From: Caballeronia turbans
GTDB lineage: Bacteria; Pseudomonadota; Gammaproteobacteria; Burkholderiales; Burkholderiaceae
Direction of reading: 5' to 3'
Length of the DNA: 64,000 nucleotides
NCBI GenBank assembly: GCA_001544655.2
Contig: FCOD02000031.1
Coordinates: 1-64,000, forward strand
Made by a program: the position numbers and the translations under genes. Position 1 is the first letter of the stretch, and each line of letters opens with the position of its first letter. Below the pieces are notes generated by a model. The model had not been told where the DNA came from and did not search any database. It saw nothing but the letters and a program-made list of their open reading frames with translations. Shown piece by piece: positions 34,415 through 43,974 of this stretch.

Positions 34415-35728
34415 TCACGCGGCCAGCGACTTCCTCAACGCTGTCCGCGACCCAGGAAACCGCACGATGAACATGCTCCCCTTCCCCACCTCGCTCTTCA
34501 CATCGAGCTCGGCATTGTGCCGTTGCAACACATGCTTGACGATGGCGAGCCCGAGCCCCGTGCCGCCCGTATCCCGCGACCGGCTACGATCCACGCGATA
34601 GAAACGCTCGGTCAAACGCGGGATATGCTCCGCCGGAATGCCGAGCCCACTGTCTCGCACGGTGAACACCGCGCGCTCCTTCAATCGCTGCCACGTCACT
34701 TCGATCGTTCCGCCATCCGGCGTATAACGCACCGCGTTCGTCACGAGGTTGCCGAGCGCGCTCATCACTTCCGTCTCCGCGCCCGCGATGGTCAGCGCAT
34801 CGTCGCAATGGAACGTGATGCGATGCCGCCCGTTCGACAGATTGTTCGCATCGTCTTCCAGGTGGCGCATCACGGCACGCATGTCGAGCAGCTCTTCGCC
34901 AGGCGGACGCATGTCGCCTTCCAGATTGGCGAGCACGAGCAGATCCCGCACGATGTTCTGCATGCGCGACGCCTGCTGCTCCATCATGTCGAGATAGCGC
35001 CTGCGGTCGGCTTCGTCGAGCGGCAGCTCGCGCATCGTTTCGAGAAAGCCGGAGAGCACCGTGAGCGGCGTTTTCAGTTCATGCGAGACGTTGGCGACGA
35101 AGTCGCGTCGCATCGAATCCGTGCGCTCCAGCTCGGTGATGTCCTGCGTGAGAATCAGCTTGCGATGATCGCCATACGGAAACACCTGCACCGACACCGT
35201 GTATTTGCGGCTCACGCCCATGCCGCGCATCACGAGCATCTCTTCGTAGTGGTGCGCGTTCAGGTAGCGAACGAAATCCGGATGACGCACGAGATGCGTG
35301 ATGTGCTGGCGCAAGTCGCGCTTTGCATCGAGCCCGAAGTGCTTCTCGGCGATCGCGTTGCACCACTCGATCTGGTCGTGATCGTCGAGCATCGCCACAC
35401 CGTTCGGTGACGCCTGGATCGCCTGAATGAAGCGCGCATGCTGTTGCTCGACCTGGCGCACTTGCGCGTGCCAGCGCTTCGCGAGCTTGTGCAGGCGGTA
35501 GTAGATTTCGCCCCAGATGCCGAGCGCGCTCGGCACTTCGCCGTAGACCGGCGCTTCGAGCAGACGCCACAGGCGCTGCATGTGATAGGTGACGAAGAAA
35601 CCTTGCACGACGAGCATGAGCACCGCGAAGGCGAGTGCGACCCGCACGCCCGCGAATGCGCCGATCGCGACGCAGAGCGCGGCGAGCAGCGCGAGGGACA
35701 CGATCGCACGCGTCCAGATGATGTTCAT
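34415..35728 (-). CDS. phoR: Phosphate regulon sensor kinase PhoR
   Basis: A 437-residue membrane-bound histidine kinase that phosphorylates PhoB when phosphate is scarce. Two N-terminal hydrophobic segments (about 8-50), a PAS-type domain (about 95-195, with SPNGVAMLDDHDQIEWCN), the H box FVANVSHELKTPLTVL with the phospho-His near 210, the N box LGNLVTNAVRYTPDGG near 320, and G boxes DSGLGIPAEHIPRL and GTGLGLAIVKHVL. ATG 35728 gives a normal PhoR length. It is last in the pst-pho operon, 63 bases downstream of phoB. Confidence 0.96.
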   Translation of the reverse strand: MNIIWTRAIVSLALLAALCVAIGAFAGVRVALAFAVLMLVVQGFFVTYHMQRLWRLLEAPVYGEVPSALGIWGEIYYRLHKLAKRWHAQVRQVEQQHARFIQAIQASPNGVAMLDDHDQIEWCNAIAEKHFGLDAKRDLRQHITHLVRHPDFVRYLNAHHYEEMLVMRGMGVSRKYTVSVQVFPYGDHRKLILTQDITELERTDSMRRDFVANVSHELKTPLTVLSGFLETMRELPLDEADRRRYLDMMEQQASRMQNIVRDLLVLANLEGDMRPPGEELLDMRAVMRHLEDDANNLSNGRHRITFHCDDALTIAGAETEVMSALGNLVTNAVRYTPDGGTIEVTWQRLKERAVFTVRDSGLGIPAEHIPRLTERFYRVDRSRSRDTGGTGLGLAIVKHVLQRHNAELDVKSEVGKGSMFIVRFPGSRTALRKSLAA

Positions 35729-35791
35729 GTTGTCGGCGAGTCTGAGTGACGTTGATGCGGAACGTTGAAGCGGACGACGCTGAACCCGGAC

Positions 35792-36493
35792 TCAGGCGCT
35801 CTTCGCAAGCCGGTATCCGCTGCCGCGCACCGTTTCGATCATAGCATCGCAGCCCGCCGGCTTGAGCGCGGCGCGCAGACGCTTGATGTGCACATCGACC
35901 GTGCGCTCTTCGACGAATACGTGATCGCCCCACACCTGATCCAGCAGTTGCGTGCGGCTGTGCACGCGCTCCGGATGCGTCATGAAGAAATGCAGCAGCC
36001 GGAACTCGGTCGGGCCGAGATCGAGCTTGATGTCGTTGCCCGAATGACTCGCCGCCACGCGATGCGTCGCCGGATCGAGGCGCAGGCCGTTGATCGCGAC
36101 CACGTCTTCCGTCAGCTGCGGCGCGCGGCGGCGCAGAACCGCCTTGATGCGCGCCATCAGTTCCTTCGGCGAGAACGGCTTCGTGACGTAATCATCCGCG
36201 CCGATCTCGAGGCCGAGCACCTTGTCCTGCTCGTCGCCGCGCGCGGTCAGCATGATGATCGGGATGTGCTTCGTGCGCTCGTTGTTGCGCAGTTCGCGCG
36301 CGAACGATATGCCCGACTTGCCGGGCAACATCCAGTCGAGCAGCACGAGATCGGGCAGCACGTCGCTGATCAGGTTTTGCGCCTGCTCCGCGTTGTACGC
36401 GCGAATCGGGCAATGTCCCGCATGTTGAAGATTCACCGAAATCAGCTCGGAGATCGCGGGTTCGTCTTCGACGACGAGGATACTGCTGGGCAT
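35792..36493 (-). CDS. phoB: Phosphate regulon response regulator PhoB
   Basis: A 233-residue OmpR-family regulator that binds Pho boxes. Receiver domain: acidic pair in VVEDEPA near residue 9, phospho-Asp in VLLDWMLPGKSG near 53, Lys in DDYVTKPFSPKEL near 105. The C-terminal winged helix starts near 130 and ends with the recognition region HSRTQLLDQVWGD...RTVDVHIKRLRAAL. ATG 36493 fixes the length to the family norm; an in-frame extension upstream to 36583 is not homologous. Located between phoU and phoR in the same transcript as pstSCAB. Confidence 0.96.
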   Translation of the reverse strand: MPSSILVVEDEPAISELISVNLQHAGHCPIRAYNAEQAQNLISDVLPDLVLLDWMLPGKSGISFARELRNNERTKHIPIIMLTARGDEQDKVLGLEIGADDYVTKPFSPKELMARIKAVLRRRAPQLTEDVVAINGLRLDPATHRVAASHSGNDIKLDLGPTEFRLLHFFMTHPERVHSRTQLLDQVWGDHVFVEERTVDVHIKRLRAALKPAGCDAMIETVRGSGYRLAKSA

Positions 36494-36542
36494 CGGCACC
36501 TCTTGACCTTTTGCTTGAGTTAAAACGATTGCGCGCGGCCGA

Positions 36543-37247
36543 TCAGCTGAGCGCCTCGCGCTCGAGCTGGTCGCGCGAGACATGGCGCACGTCCGTGCCC
36601 TTCACGATATAGATGATGAACTCGGCGATGTTCTTCGCGTGATCGCCGATGCGCTCCACCGCCTTCGCGATGAACAGATAGTCGAGGCCCGCGGAGATCG
36701 TGCGCGGATCTTCCATCATGTAGGTCACGAGCTTGCGCACGAAGGCGCGGAATTCGTCGTCGATGGCCTTGTCGTCGCGCACGATCTGCGCGGCGGCCAC
36801 CGTGTCCAGACGCGCGAACGCATCGAGCGCGCGGCGCAGGATCGACACCGCCATCTCGCCCGAAAGCTTGATCTCGGCGATGTTCACCGTGCGGCCCGCG
36901 CCGTCTTCGTTGATGCGCTTCACGCGCTTGGCGATCTTCTCGGCTTCGTCGCCGGCGCGCTCGAGATTCGTGATCGTCTTCGAGATCGCCATGAGCAGAC
37001 GCAGGTCGCGCGCAGCCGGCTGACGGCGCGCGATGATGTTGCTGCACTCCTCGTCGATCTCGACTTCCATCGTGTTCAGGCGCGCTTCGGCCGCGATCAC
37101 CTGATCCGCGATGCCGATATCGAATTCGTTCAGCGCCTGCATCGCGTTGATAATCTGCGACTCGACCAGACCGCCCATTTCCAGCACTTTCGACGACACC
37201 GCGTTGAGGTCGGCGTCGAACTGGCTCGAGAGATGTTTATCGGACAT
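36543..37247 (-). CDS. phoU: Phosphate transport system regulator PhoU
   Basis: A 234-residue all-helical cytosolic protein that links the Pst transporter to PhoR and damps Pho signalling. Two PhoU repeats are visible, each with the family acidic/Arg signature: VIAAEARLNTMEVEIDEEC in the first (about 45-65) and AFVRKLVTYMMEDPRTISAG in the second (about 165-185), followed by KAVERIGDHAKNIAEFIIY. ATG 37247 has GGAG upstream. It lies 38 bases downstream of pstB and 49 bases upstream of phoB. Confidence 0.96.
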   Translation of the reverse strand: MSDKHLSSQFDADLNAVSSKVLEMGGLVESQIINAMQALNEFDIGIADQVIAAEARLNTMEVEIDEECSNIIARRQPAARDLRLLMAISKTITNLERAGDEAEKIAKRVKRINEDGAGRTVNIAEIKLSGEMAVSILRRALDAFARLDTVAAAQIVRDDKAIDDEFRAFVRKLVTYMMEDPRTISAGLDYLFIAKAVERIGDHAKNIAEFIIYIVKGTDVRHVSRDQLEREALS

Positions 37248-37285
37248 GTATGCTCCTTATGCCTTTCTGTTGACCTGGCTGACGT

Positions 37286-38161
37286 TCAGCCGAAGCGGCC
37301 CGTGATGTAGTCTTCCGTTTCCTTGCGGGCCGGCTTGATGAAGATTTTTTCGGTATCGCCGAACTCGATCAATTCACCGAGGTACATATAGGCAGTGTAG
37401 TCCGAACAACGCGCCGCCTGCTGCATGTTGTGCGTGACGATGACAACCGTGTAATCGCTTTTCAGTTCGGCGATCAGCTCTTCTATGCGCCCCGTCGAAA
37501 TCGGGTCGAGCGCGGAGCAAGGCTCGTCGAGCAGCAGCACTTCCGGGCGGATCGCGATGCCGCGCGCGATGCAAAGACGCTGCTGCTGGCCGCCCGACAG
37601 ACCGTAGCCGCTCTGTTGCAGCTTGTCCTTCACTTCGGTCCAGAGCGCGGCCTTGGTGAGCGCCCATTCCACGCGATCGTCCATCTCCGAGCGCGAAAGC
37701 TGCTCGAACATCTTCACGCCGAACGCGATGTTGTCGTAGATCGACATCGGGAACGGCGTGGGCTTCTGGAACACCATGCCCACGCGCGCGCGCAACAGCG
37801 AAATGTCACGCGTGGTGTCGAGCAGGTTCGCGCCGTCCATCAGGATTTCGCCTTCGGCGCGCTGCTCCGGATAGAGCGCGTACATCTTGTTGAACGTGCG
37901 CAGCAGCGTGGACTTGCCGCAACCCGAAGGACCGATGAAGGCCGTCACCTTCTTCTCCGGAATACGCAGGTTGATGTTCTTAAGCGCGTGATACTTGTTG
38001 TAGAAGAAGTTGAGGTTCTTCACCTCGATCTTCGGCTTGATGGAATCGGCAGGCTGCGAAGCATGCGTCGGACGCACGCTGCCCGGCACCGGGCCGCGCT
38101 CGACCGGCGCTGCTTCAACCTTCGAATTCAGGTGGTTGACACCACTTTCGACCATATTCAT
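37286..38161 (-). CDS. pstB: Phosphate ABC transporter ATPase PstB
   Basis: A 291-residue ATPase that powers PstAC. Walker [13 protein letters not shown] is near residue 75, Q-loop [11 protein letters not shown] near 130, signature [15 protein letters not shown] near 185, Walker [15 protein letters not shown] near 205 and switch His in [14 protein letters not shown] 40-residue N-terminal extension precedes the ABC domain (starting [13 protein letters not shown]) and is longer than in many homologues; it may be unstructured. ATG 38161. It lies 15 bases downstream of pstA in the phosphate operon. Confidence 0.96.
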   Translation of the reverse strand: MNMVESGVNHLNSKVEAAPVERGPVPGSVRPTHASQPADSIKPKIEVKNLNFFYNKYHALKNINLRIPEKKVTAFIGPSGCGKSTLLRTFNKMYALYPEQRAEGEILMDGANLLDTTRDISLLRARVGMVFQKPTPFPMSIYDNIAFGVKMFEQLSRSEMDDRVEWALTKAALWTEVKDKLQQSGYGLSGGQQQRLCIARGIAIRPEVLLLDEPCSALDPISTGRIEELIAELKSDYTVVIVTHNMQQAARCSDYTAYMYLGELIEFGDTEKIFIKPARKETEDYITGRFG

Positions 38162-38176
38162 GGAATCACTCCGCCC

Positions 38177-39064
38177 TTATTTCTTCGAGAAGATCGCACG
38201 CGCCAGGATATTCAGACCCAGCACGCCGAGCGTAATCAGGAACACACCGGCCCACGCGAGCGATTGCCACTGCGGGAACGGACTCATCGCGAACTTGTAG
38301 ATCGTCACCGGCAGGTTTGCCACCGGCTGATTCATGTCCCACGAGAAAAATTGATTCGACAGCGCCGTGAAGAGCAGCGGCGCGGTTTCGCCGGCGATAC
38401 GCGCGATCGCCAGCAGCACGCCTGTCACGATGCCGCCGACCGACGCCTTCAGCGTGATCGACATCACCATCTTCCACTTCGGCGTGCCGAGTGCGAACGC
38501 GGCTTCGCGCAGTGCGTTAGGCACGAGCTTCAGCATGTTCTCGGTCGTGCGGATGACGATCGGAATCTGCAGCAGAGCCAGCGCGATCACCCCGGCCCAG
38601 CCCGAGAAGCGGCCCGCCTTGGCCACCACGAGCGCATACACGAACAGACCGACGACGATCGAGGGCGCCGACAGCAGAATGTCGTTGATGAAGCGCGTCA
38701 CGCTCGCGAGCCAGCGCTTCTGGCCGTATTCCGCGAGATACACGCCCGCAAGGATGCCGAGCGGCGTGCCGACGCACGTCGCGAGGAGGACGAGCATCAG
38801 CGAGCCGACGATCGCATTGGCGAGACCGCCGCCATCGGTGTTCGGCGGCGGCGTCGATTGCGTGAAGAGATCGATCGACAAACCGCCGATGCCGAGCCTG
38901 AGCGTCGTATAGAGAATCCAGATGAGCCAGACGAGGCCGAAGGCCATCGCGGCGAGGGAAAGCGTCAGCGCGACTGCGTTGGTGGCGCGGCGACGCCTTT
39001 GCAGCTTCTTGCGCGTGGCCTGCACGCGGTCCGGGTCGTGACTGAAGGTAGCGGGACGGCTCAT
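38177..39064 (-). CDS. pstA: Phosphate ABC transporter permease PstA
   Basis: A 295-residue inner-membrane permease, partner of PstC. A charged N-terminus ([18 protein letters not shown]) is followed by the first membrane segment near 30, then the family region [16 protein letters not shown] near 115. The EAA-type loop [20 protein letters not shown] near 205 contacts PstB. About six membrane segments. The ATG overlaps the pstC TAA by one base, so translation of the two is coupled. It lies between pstC and pstB. Confidence 0.96.
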   Translation of the reverse strand: MSRPATFSHDPDRVQATRKKLQRRRRATNAVALTLSLAAMAFGLVWLIWILYTTLRLGIGGLSIDLFTQSTPPPNTDGGGLANAIVGSLMLVLLATCVGTPLGILAGVYLAEYGQKRWLASVTRFINDILLSAPSIVVGLFVYALVVAKAGRFSGWAGVIALALLQIPIVIRTTENMLKLVPNALREAAFALGTPKWKMVMSITLKASVGGIVTGVLLAIARIAGETAPLLFTALSNQFFSWDMNQPVANLPVTIYKFAMSPFPQWQSLAWAGVFLITLGVLGLNILARAIFSKK

Positions 39065-40047
39065 TATTTACGACCCTCCCCGCGTTCCATGCGAAGCAGC
39101 ATCAGCTTCGAGAGCGCGAGCACGAAGAACGTGATCACGAAAAGGATCAAACCGAGTTCCATCAGCGCCGAGGTATGCAGGCCCGGGCTCGCTTCCGCGA
39201 ACTCGTTGGCGAGCGCGGAAGTGATGCTGTTACCGGGCGAAAAGAGCGATACGTTGTCGAGCAGGTTCGTATTGCCGATGACGAACGTGACGGCCATCGT
39301 CTCCCCGAGTGCGCGGCCGAGGCCGAGCATGACGCCGCCGATCACACCGGCGCGCGTGTAGGGCAGCACGATCTTCCACATCACTTCCCAGGTCGTGCAG
39401 CCGATGCCGTACGCCGATTCCTTCAGCAGGACAGGCGTGACTTCGAATACGTCGCGCATCACGGAGGCGATGTACGGGATGATCATGATCGCGAGAATCA
39501 CGCCCGCGCACAGGATGCCGATGCCGATCGGCGCGCCCTGGAAGAACATGCCAATGACGGGCACATCACCGAGCAGATGGCCGAGCGGCTTCTCGAAGTA
39601 TTGCGCGAAGATCGGCGCGAACACGAGCAAGCCCCACATGCCGTAGACGATCGACGGAATCGCCGCGAGCAGCTCGATCGCGACGCCCAGCGGCCGGCGC
39701 AGCCATGCGGGCGACAGCTCCGTCAGGAAAAGCGCGATGCCGAAGCTCACCGGCACGGCGATGATGAGCGCAATGATCGAGGTCGCAACGGTGCCGTAGA
39801 TCGGCACGAGCGCGCCGAACAATTCGCTGGGCGGATCCCACTCCGAGCGCCAGAGGAACGAGAAGCCGAATTTCTGGATGGTCGGCATCGACGCGACGAT
39901 CAGCGAAACGATGATGCCGCCAAGCAGAAGCAGCGTGATGACGGCCGCGAGCCGTGTCACGCCGCCGAAAATGATGTCACCGATACGGCTCGGCGCGCGC
40001 TGTGTCTGCGCCGCCGGCACTGCCGACGCTAAGTTGGTGTCCGACAT
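39064..40047 (-). CDS. pstC: Phosphate ABC transporter permease PstC
   Basis: A 327-residue inner-membrane permease of the Pst high-affinity phosphate importer. Recognisable segments: [21 protein letters not shown] near residue 68 region, [16 protein letters not shown] near 100, [18 protein letters not shown] near 125 and the EAA-like loop [20 protein letters not shown] near 215. About six to seven hydrophobic spans. It is separated from pstS by 125 bp that contain a GC-rich hairpin, which probably lets more PstS than PstC be made. Confidence 0.96.
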   Translation of the reverse strand: MSDTNLASAVPAAQTQRAPSRIGDIIFGGVTRLAAVITLLLLGGIIVSLIVASMPTIQKFGFSFLWRSEWDPPSELFGALVPIYGTVATSIIALIIAVPVSFGIALFLTELSPAWLRRPLGVAIELLAAIPSIVYGMWGLLVFAPIFAQYFEKPLGHLLGDVPVIGMFFQGAPIGIGILCAGVILAIMIIPYIASVMRDVFEVTPVLLKESAYGIGCTTWEVMWKIVLPYTRAGVIGGVMLGLGRALGETMAVTFVIGNTNLLDNVSLFSPGNSITSALANEFAEASPGLHTSALMELGLILFVITFFVLALSKLMLLRMERGEGRK

Positions 40048-40075
40048 GGCAACCTTGGTTTCGCTACGTGTCAGA

Positions 40076-40106
40076 CCGCGCGGCGGCGTTACGGCCAGCC
40101 GCGCGG
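40076..40106 (-). promoter_or_regulatory. Intercistronic hairpin between pstS and pstC
   Basis: CCGCGCGGC (40076-40084) pairs perfectly with GCCGCGCGG (40098-40106), loop 13 nt, with no U-tract directly after. In many operons such a structure after a binding-protein gene protects the upstream mRNA and reduces read-through to the permease genes. That role is inferred here. Confidence 0.55.
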
Positions 40107-40172
40107 CTTTCCTTGTTACTGACCGTCCAAGCTTGAGAAGCTTAGGACAGTTTCCAGCTATGAGTACTGCGC

Positions 40173-41204
40173 TTACTCAGCAACGGACTTGCCCGACGCA
40201 TCCTTGACCTTCGCCTTCCATTGCGTCTTGATTTCGGCGACGACCGAATCCGGCAGCGAGATGTAATCGAGATCGCTCGCAGCCTGGCCGCCGTTCTTGA
40301 ACGCCCAGTCGAAGAACTTCAGCGTTTCCGTGCCTTGTTGCGGCTTCTCCTGCGTCGCGTGCAGCAGCACGAAGGTTGCGCCGACGATCGGCCATGCGTT
40401 CTGGCCCGGCTCGTTCGTCAGGATCTGGTAAAACGACTTCGACCAGTCCGCACCGGCGGCCGCCGCCTTGAACGTGTCCGTCTTCGGCTCGACGACCGTG
40501 CCGGCCGAATTCTTCATGCCGACGTAGGTCATCTTGTTCTGCTTCGCGTACGCCCACTCGACGTAGCCGATCGCACCCGGCAGACGCTGCACGAAGGCCG
40601 CGACGCCGTCGTTGCCCTTGCCGCCCGTGCCCGTCGGCCAGTTCACCGTCGAGCCTTCGCCGACCTTCGACTTCCACTCGGTGTTGACCTTCGACAGGTA
40701 GTTCGTCCAGATGAAGCTGGTGCCCGAGCCGTCGGCACGACGGACCACGGCGATGTCCGTATCCGGCAGCTTGACCTTGGGATTCAGCGCGGCGATCGCC
40801 GGGTCGTTCCACTTCTTGATCTTGCCGAGGTAGATGTCGCCGAGCACCTGACCCGACAGCGTCACTTCACCGGCCTTCACGCCCGGCACGTTGATCACCG
40901 GCACGACGCCGCCAACCACCGTCGGGAACTGGAACAGGCCGTCCTTCGCGAGTTCTTCATCTTTCAGCGGAGCGTCAGAGCCCGCGAAATCCACCGTCTT
41001 CGCGATGATTTGCTTGATACCGCCCGACGAGCCGATGCCTTGGTAGTTCACCTTGCCGCCGCCGGTTTTCTGGTAGGCGTCCGCCCACTTGGTGTAGATC
41101 GGAGCTGCGAAGGTAGAACCCGCGCCGGTGATGTCGGCGGCTTGCGCGGAGATGGCGAACAGGGCGCCAATTACGCCGGCCAGCGCGGTTTGCATCAATT
41201 TCAT
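40173..41204 (-). CDS. pstS: Phosphate ABC transporter periplasmic binding protein PstS
   Basis: A 343-residue periplasmic protein that binds phosphate with high affinity. The signal peptide is [22 protein letters not shown], seen as residues 1-22. Binding landmarks: [15 protein letters not shown] near 25 (phosphate-loop Ser/Thr), GSSGGIKQI near 58, DFAGSDAPL near 73, and [17 protein letters not shown] near 160. ATG 41204 is preceded by GGAGG; an in-frame start at 41315 would destroy the signal. It is first in the pstSCAB-phoUBR operon, 72 bases downstream of a Pho box. Confidence 0.96.
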   Translation of the reverse strand: MKLMQTALAGVIGALFAISAQAADITGAGSTFAAPIYTKWADAYQKTGGGKVNYQGIGSSGGIKQIIAKTVDFAGSDAPLKDEELAKDGLFQFPTVVGGVVPVINVPGVKAGEVTLSGQVLGDIYLGKIKKWNDPAIAALNPKVKLPDTDIAVVRRADGSGTSFIWTNYLSKVNTEWKSKVGEGSTVNWPTGTGGKGNDGVAAFVQRLPGAIGYVEWAYAKQNKMTYVGMKNSAGTVVEPKTDTFKAAAAGADWSKSFYQILTNEPGQNAWPIVGATFVLLHATQEKPQQGTETLKFFDWAFKNGGQAASDLDYISLPDSVVAEIKTQWKAKVKDASGKSVAE

Positions 41205-41260
41205 TGAAACCTCCAGGGTTATGAGCGTGTGTCGTGTATGCGTGTGAGACGACAACGCGA

Positions 41261-41294
41261 AATATAGGAGGAGTCTGTGACAGTAATATGACTT
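41261..41294 (-). promoter_or_regulatory. Pho box and -10 of the pst-pho operon
   Basis: On the minus strand AAGTCATATTACTGTCAC (41294-41277) matches 15 of 18 positions of the PhoB consensus CTGTCATAWAWCTGTCAY, with two TGTCA/GTCAT repeats 11 bp apart. A -10 element TATATT (41266-41261) begins exactly 10 bp after the box, the classic spacing for PhoB-dependent promoters that lack a -35. The pstS start follows 57 bp downstream of the -10. Confidence 0.87.
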
Positions 41295-41371
41295 TTCGTG
41301 AAGCCACCGTGTCATTCGCCTTACGCCTTGAAAGTTAGATCACGCTCGACTTGTCAAGGTGCCGGCGCAAA

Positions 41372-41397
41372 TAAAAAAGCGGGCCGCGGCCCGCTTT
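41372..41397 (-). terminator. Terminator of glmM
   Basis: AAAGCGGGCC and GGCCCGCTTT (41376-41385 and 41388-41397) form a perfect 10-bp stem; on the minus strand it is followed by further T residues (six in all, then ATTTG). It lies 30 bases past the glmM stop and separates that gene from the pst promoter. Confidence 0.88.
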
Positions 41398-41426
41398 CAG
41401 CGATGATGACGAACTTCAGTAAACGC

Positions 41427-42788
41427 CTACGAAGTCGCCTCTTTCACGACTTGCGCAATCGTTTCCGCATAGCGAACCGCATCCTTCTGCGCCGACGCTT
41501 CAACCATCACGCGCAAGACCGGTTCGGTTCCCGATGCGCGAATCAAGACCCGGCCGTGCGATTCGAGGGAACGCTCGGCTTGCTCGACCGCGCGGCGGAT
41601 CGCGTCGCTGCCTTTCCAGTCCGCGCCCGCCTTCATGCGCACGTTGATGAGCTTCTGCGGGAACAGGCTCACGCCGTGCAGCAATTCGGCAAGCGACTTG
41701 CCGCTGCGCTGGATCGCCGCCAGAACGAGAAGCGCCGAGACGATGCCGTCGCCGGTCGAGTGACGGTCGAGCGACAGGATGTGACCCGAACCTTCTGCGC
41801 CCAGCAGCCAGCCGTTTTCGCGGAGCTTCTCGAGCACGTAACGGTCGCCGACCGCGGCCCGCACGAACTGCACGCCGGCTTCCTTCAGCGCCACTTCGAC
41901 GGCCATGTTGGTCATCAGCGTGCCGACGGCGCCCTCCACTTTTCCGTCGGTCGCGATGCGGTCCTTGACCAGCACGTAGAGCAATTCATCGCCGTTGAAG
42001 AGACGGCCGGTCGAATCGACGATCTGCAAGCGGTCCGCGTCGCCATCGAGTGCGATGCCGAGGTCGGCCTTGTGCTCCAGCACGGCGCGCACGAGCGCGT
42101 CGGGCGCGGTCGCACCGCAGCCATCGTTGATGTTGAAGCCGTTGGGCGACACCCCGATCGACACGACTTCCGCGCCGAGTTCGTGGAACACGTGCGGTGC
42201 GACGTCGTACGCGGCGCCGTGCGCGCAATCGACGACGAGCTTCAGCCCGCGCAGGTCGAAGCTCGCGGGGAAGGTGCTCTTGCAGAACTCGATGTAACGC
42301 CCGCCGGCGTCGTCAAGACGCCGCGCCTTGCCCAGACGTTCGGACGGCGCGCATTCCATCGGTTGCTCGAGTTGGCGCTCGATGTCGAGCTCGACTTCGT
42401 CGGGCAGCTTGTTGCCGTCCGCGGAGAAGAACTTGATGCCGTTGTCGTCATACGGATTGTGCGACGCGCTGATCACGACGCCCGCTGACAAGCGCAGCGC
42501 CCGCGTCAGGTATGCGACGCCGGGCGTGGGCATCGGGCCGGCCAGCATGACATCGACGCCCGCCGCCGAAAAACCCGACTCCAGCGCGGCTTCGAGCATG
42601 TAGCCCGACACGCGCGTGTCCTTGCCGATCAGCACCGTCGGACGATTGCCTTTTTTTTGCTGGGCGCGGTCCGCGCCCGCCAGCACCTTGCCGGCCGCGT
42701 AGCCGAGCTTGAGTACGAAGTCCGGCGTGATCGGCGCGACGCCTACGCGTCCGCGGATGCCGTCCGTTCCAAAGTATTGACGTGTCAT
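41427..42788 (-). CDS. glmM: Phosphoglucosamine mutase
   Basis: A 453-residue alpha-D-phosphohexomutase that converts glucosamine-6-phosphate to glucosamine-1-phosphate for peptidoglycan and LPS synthesis. N-terminal [13 protein letters not shown] at 4-16; phosphoserine loop [17 protein letters not shown] near 100; metal-binding loop [13 protein letters not shown] near 245; sugar-specificity [19 protein letters not shown] near 325; phosphate-binding [14 protein letters not shown] near 420. Length normal. It lies 115 bases downstream of folP on the same strand, the usual ftsH-folP-glmM order, and has its own terminator. Confidence 0.97.
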   Translation of the reverse strand: MTRQYFGTDGIRGRVGVAPITPDFVLKLGYAAGKVLAGADRAQQKKGNRPTVLIGKDTRVSGYMLEAALESGFSAAGVDVMLAGPMPTPGVAYLTRALRLSAGVVISASHNPYDDNGIKFFSADGNKLPDEVELDIERQLEQPMECAPSERLGKARRLDDAGGRYIEFCKSTFPASFDLRGLKLVVDCAHGAAYDVAPHVFHELGAEVVSIGVSPNGFNINDGCGATAPDALVRAVLEHKADLGIALDGDADRLQIVDSTGRLFNGDELLYVLVKDRIATDGKVEGAVGTLMTNMAVEVALKEAGVQFVRAAVGDRYVLEKLRENGWLLGAEGSGHILSLDRHSTGDGIVSALLVLAAIQRSGKSLAELLHGVSLFPQKLINVRMKAGADWKGSDAIRRAVEQAERSLESHGRVLIRASGTEPVLRVMVEASAQKDAVRYAETIAQVVKEATS

Positions 42789-42903
42789 TGTTGCTTGACC
42801 CTCCTCGCGGCCGTATGGCGCTTGTCATCGGACCGCGATTTCTAGTTGATGAATTCTATAGACGCGCGCCTGCGCCTAACTTCCTGATGAATGAGGCCAG
42901 GTG

Positions 42904-43776
42904 TCAATGATGCCCATTCCTGGCGGCATTCTTTGTGGCCTGCCAGACTTTCAGCGCATCGACGGTCTCCGCGACATCGTGCACGCGGATAATCGCCGCA
43001 CCCCGTTCGGCCGCGCAGACTGCGCCCGCGACGCTTGCCGCGAGCCGCTCGCCGGCGCCGCGTCCGGTGACCGCGCCGAGCATCGATTTCCGGGACATGC
43101 CTGCGAGCAACGGGAAGTCCGTCCCTGCTGGCAACGTGGCCGTGATGTGCGCGAGCAACGCGTAATTATGCTCGACCGTCTTTCCGAACCCGAAGCCCGG
43201 ATCGAAACTGACGCGCGATGCAGCGATGGCCGCGTGCGCGAGCGCAGCGACGCGCTCCGCGAAGAACGCGCGCACGTCGGCGACGACGTCGTCGTACACG
43301 GGATCGTGAAGCTGCATCGTGCGCGGCTCGCCGAGCATATGCATCACGCACAGTCCGCAGTTACTGTCTTTGACGGCATCCAGCGCGCCTTCCCGACGCA
43401 AGCCCCAGATATCGTTGATCATGTCCGCGCCGGCCTCGAGCGCGGCACGCATTACGGCAGGCTTATAGGTATCGACGGAGAGCGGCACCTGCATGGCGCG
43501 CAGCGCCTCGACGATCGGCACGACGCGCTGCAGTTCCTCCTCGAGCGGCACGGGCGGCGCGCCCGGACGCGTGGATTCGCCGCCGATGTCGATCATGTCG
43601 GCGCCATCGGCAAGCATCTGCTCGGCGCGTGCGAGCGCGGCATCGCGCGACACGAAGCGGCCGCCGTCGGAGAACGAATCCGGCGTAACGTTGAGAATGC
43701 CCATGACGAGCGGGCGCTCGAAGGTCAACATGAAGCGGCCGCACTGGAGCGGCGCTGCTGGAAGCGGGGAAGACAT
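42904..43776 (-). CDS. folP: Dihydropteroate synthase
   Basis: A 290-residue TIM-barrel enzyme that joins p-aminobenzoate to the pterin diphosphate in folate synthesis; the target of sulphonamides. Family loops: VMGILNVTPDSFSDGG near 24-39, ADMIDIGGESTRPGA near 58, VDTYKPAVMRAALEAG near 102, and SFDPGFGFGKTVEHN near 200, with the late SRKSMLG region near 235. ATG 43776 gives a short extension before the barrel. It lies 198 bases downstream of ftsH, beyond the ftsH terminator, and upstream of glmM. Confidence 0.96.
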   Translation of the reverse strand: MSSPLPAAPLQCGRFMLTFERPLVMGILNVTPDSFSDGGRFVSRDAALARAEQMLADGADMIDIGGESTRPGAPPVPLEEELQRVVPIVEALRAMQVPLSVDTYKPAVMRAALEAGADMINDIWGLRREGALDAVKDSNCGLCVMHMLGEPRTMQLHDPVYDDVVADVRAFFAERVAALAHAAIAASRVSFDPGFGFGKTVEHNYALLAHITATLPAGTDFPLLAGMSRKSMLGAVTGRGAGERLAASVAGAVCAAERGAAIIRVHDVAETVDALKVWQATKNAARNGHH

Positions 43777-43926
43777 TGGTGTGGTCGAAGCGAGTGGGAG
43801 CGAAGCAGAGATCAGGATTGGCGGACGGGCTGTCGCAAGGCGTCTGGCCTGAATTCAGTTCGAGGCGAATCGGCGTCGCGCGGCGCTACGTTCAGCATCT
43901 CATTAAAACTGTGCCGAGAAGTGAAA

Positions 43927-43957
43927 ATGGGCCGGCGTGCAAAGCACACCGGCCCAT
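43927..43957 (-). terminator. Terminator of ftsH
   Basis: A 14-bp stem: ATGGGCCGGTGTGC pairs with GCACGCCGGCCCAT on the minus strand with one G-T pair, loop TTT, and TTTCAC follows. It lies 17 bases past the ftsH stop. The T-tract is short, so read-through into folP is possible. Confidence 0.75.
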
Positions 43958-43974
43958 GAACGGACGCAGGGAAC

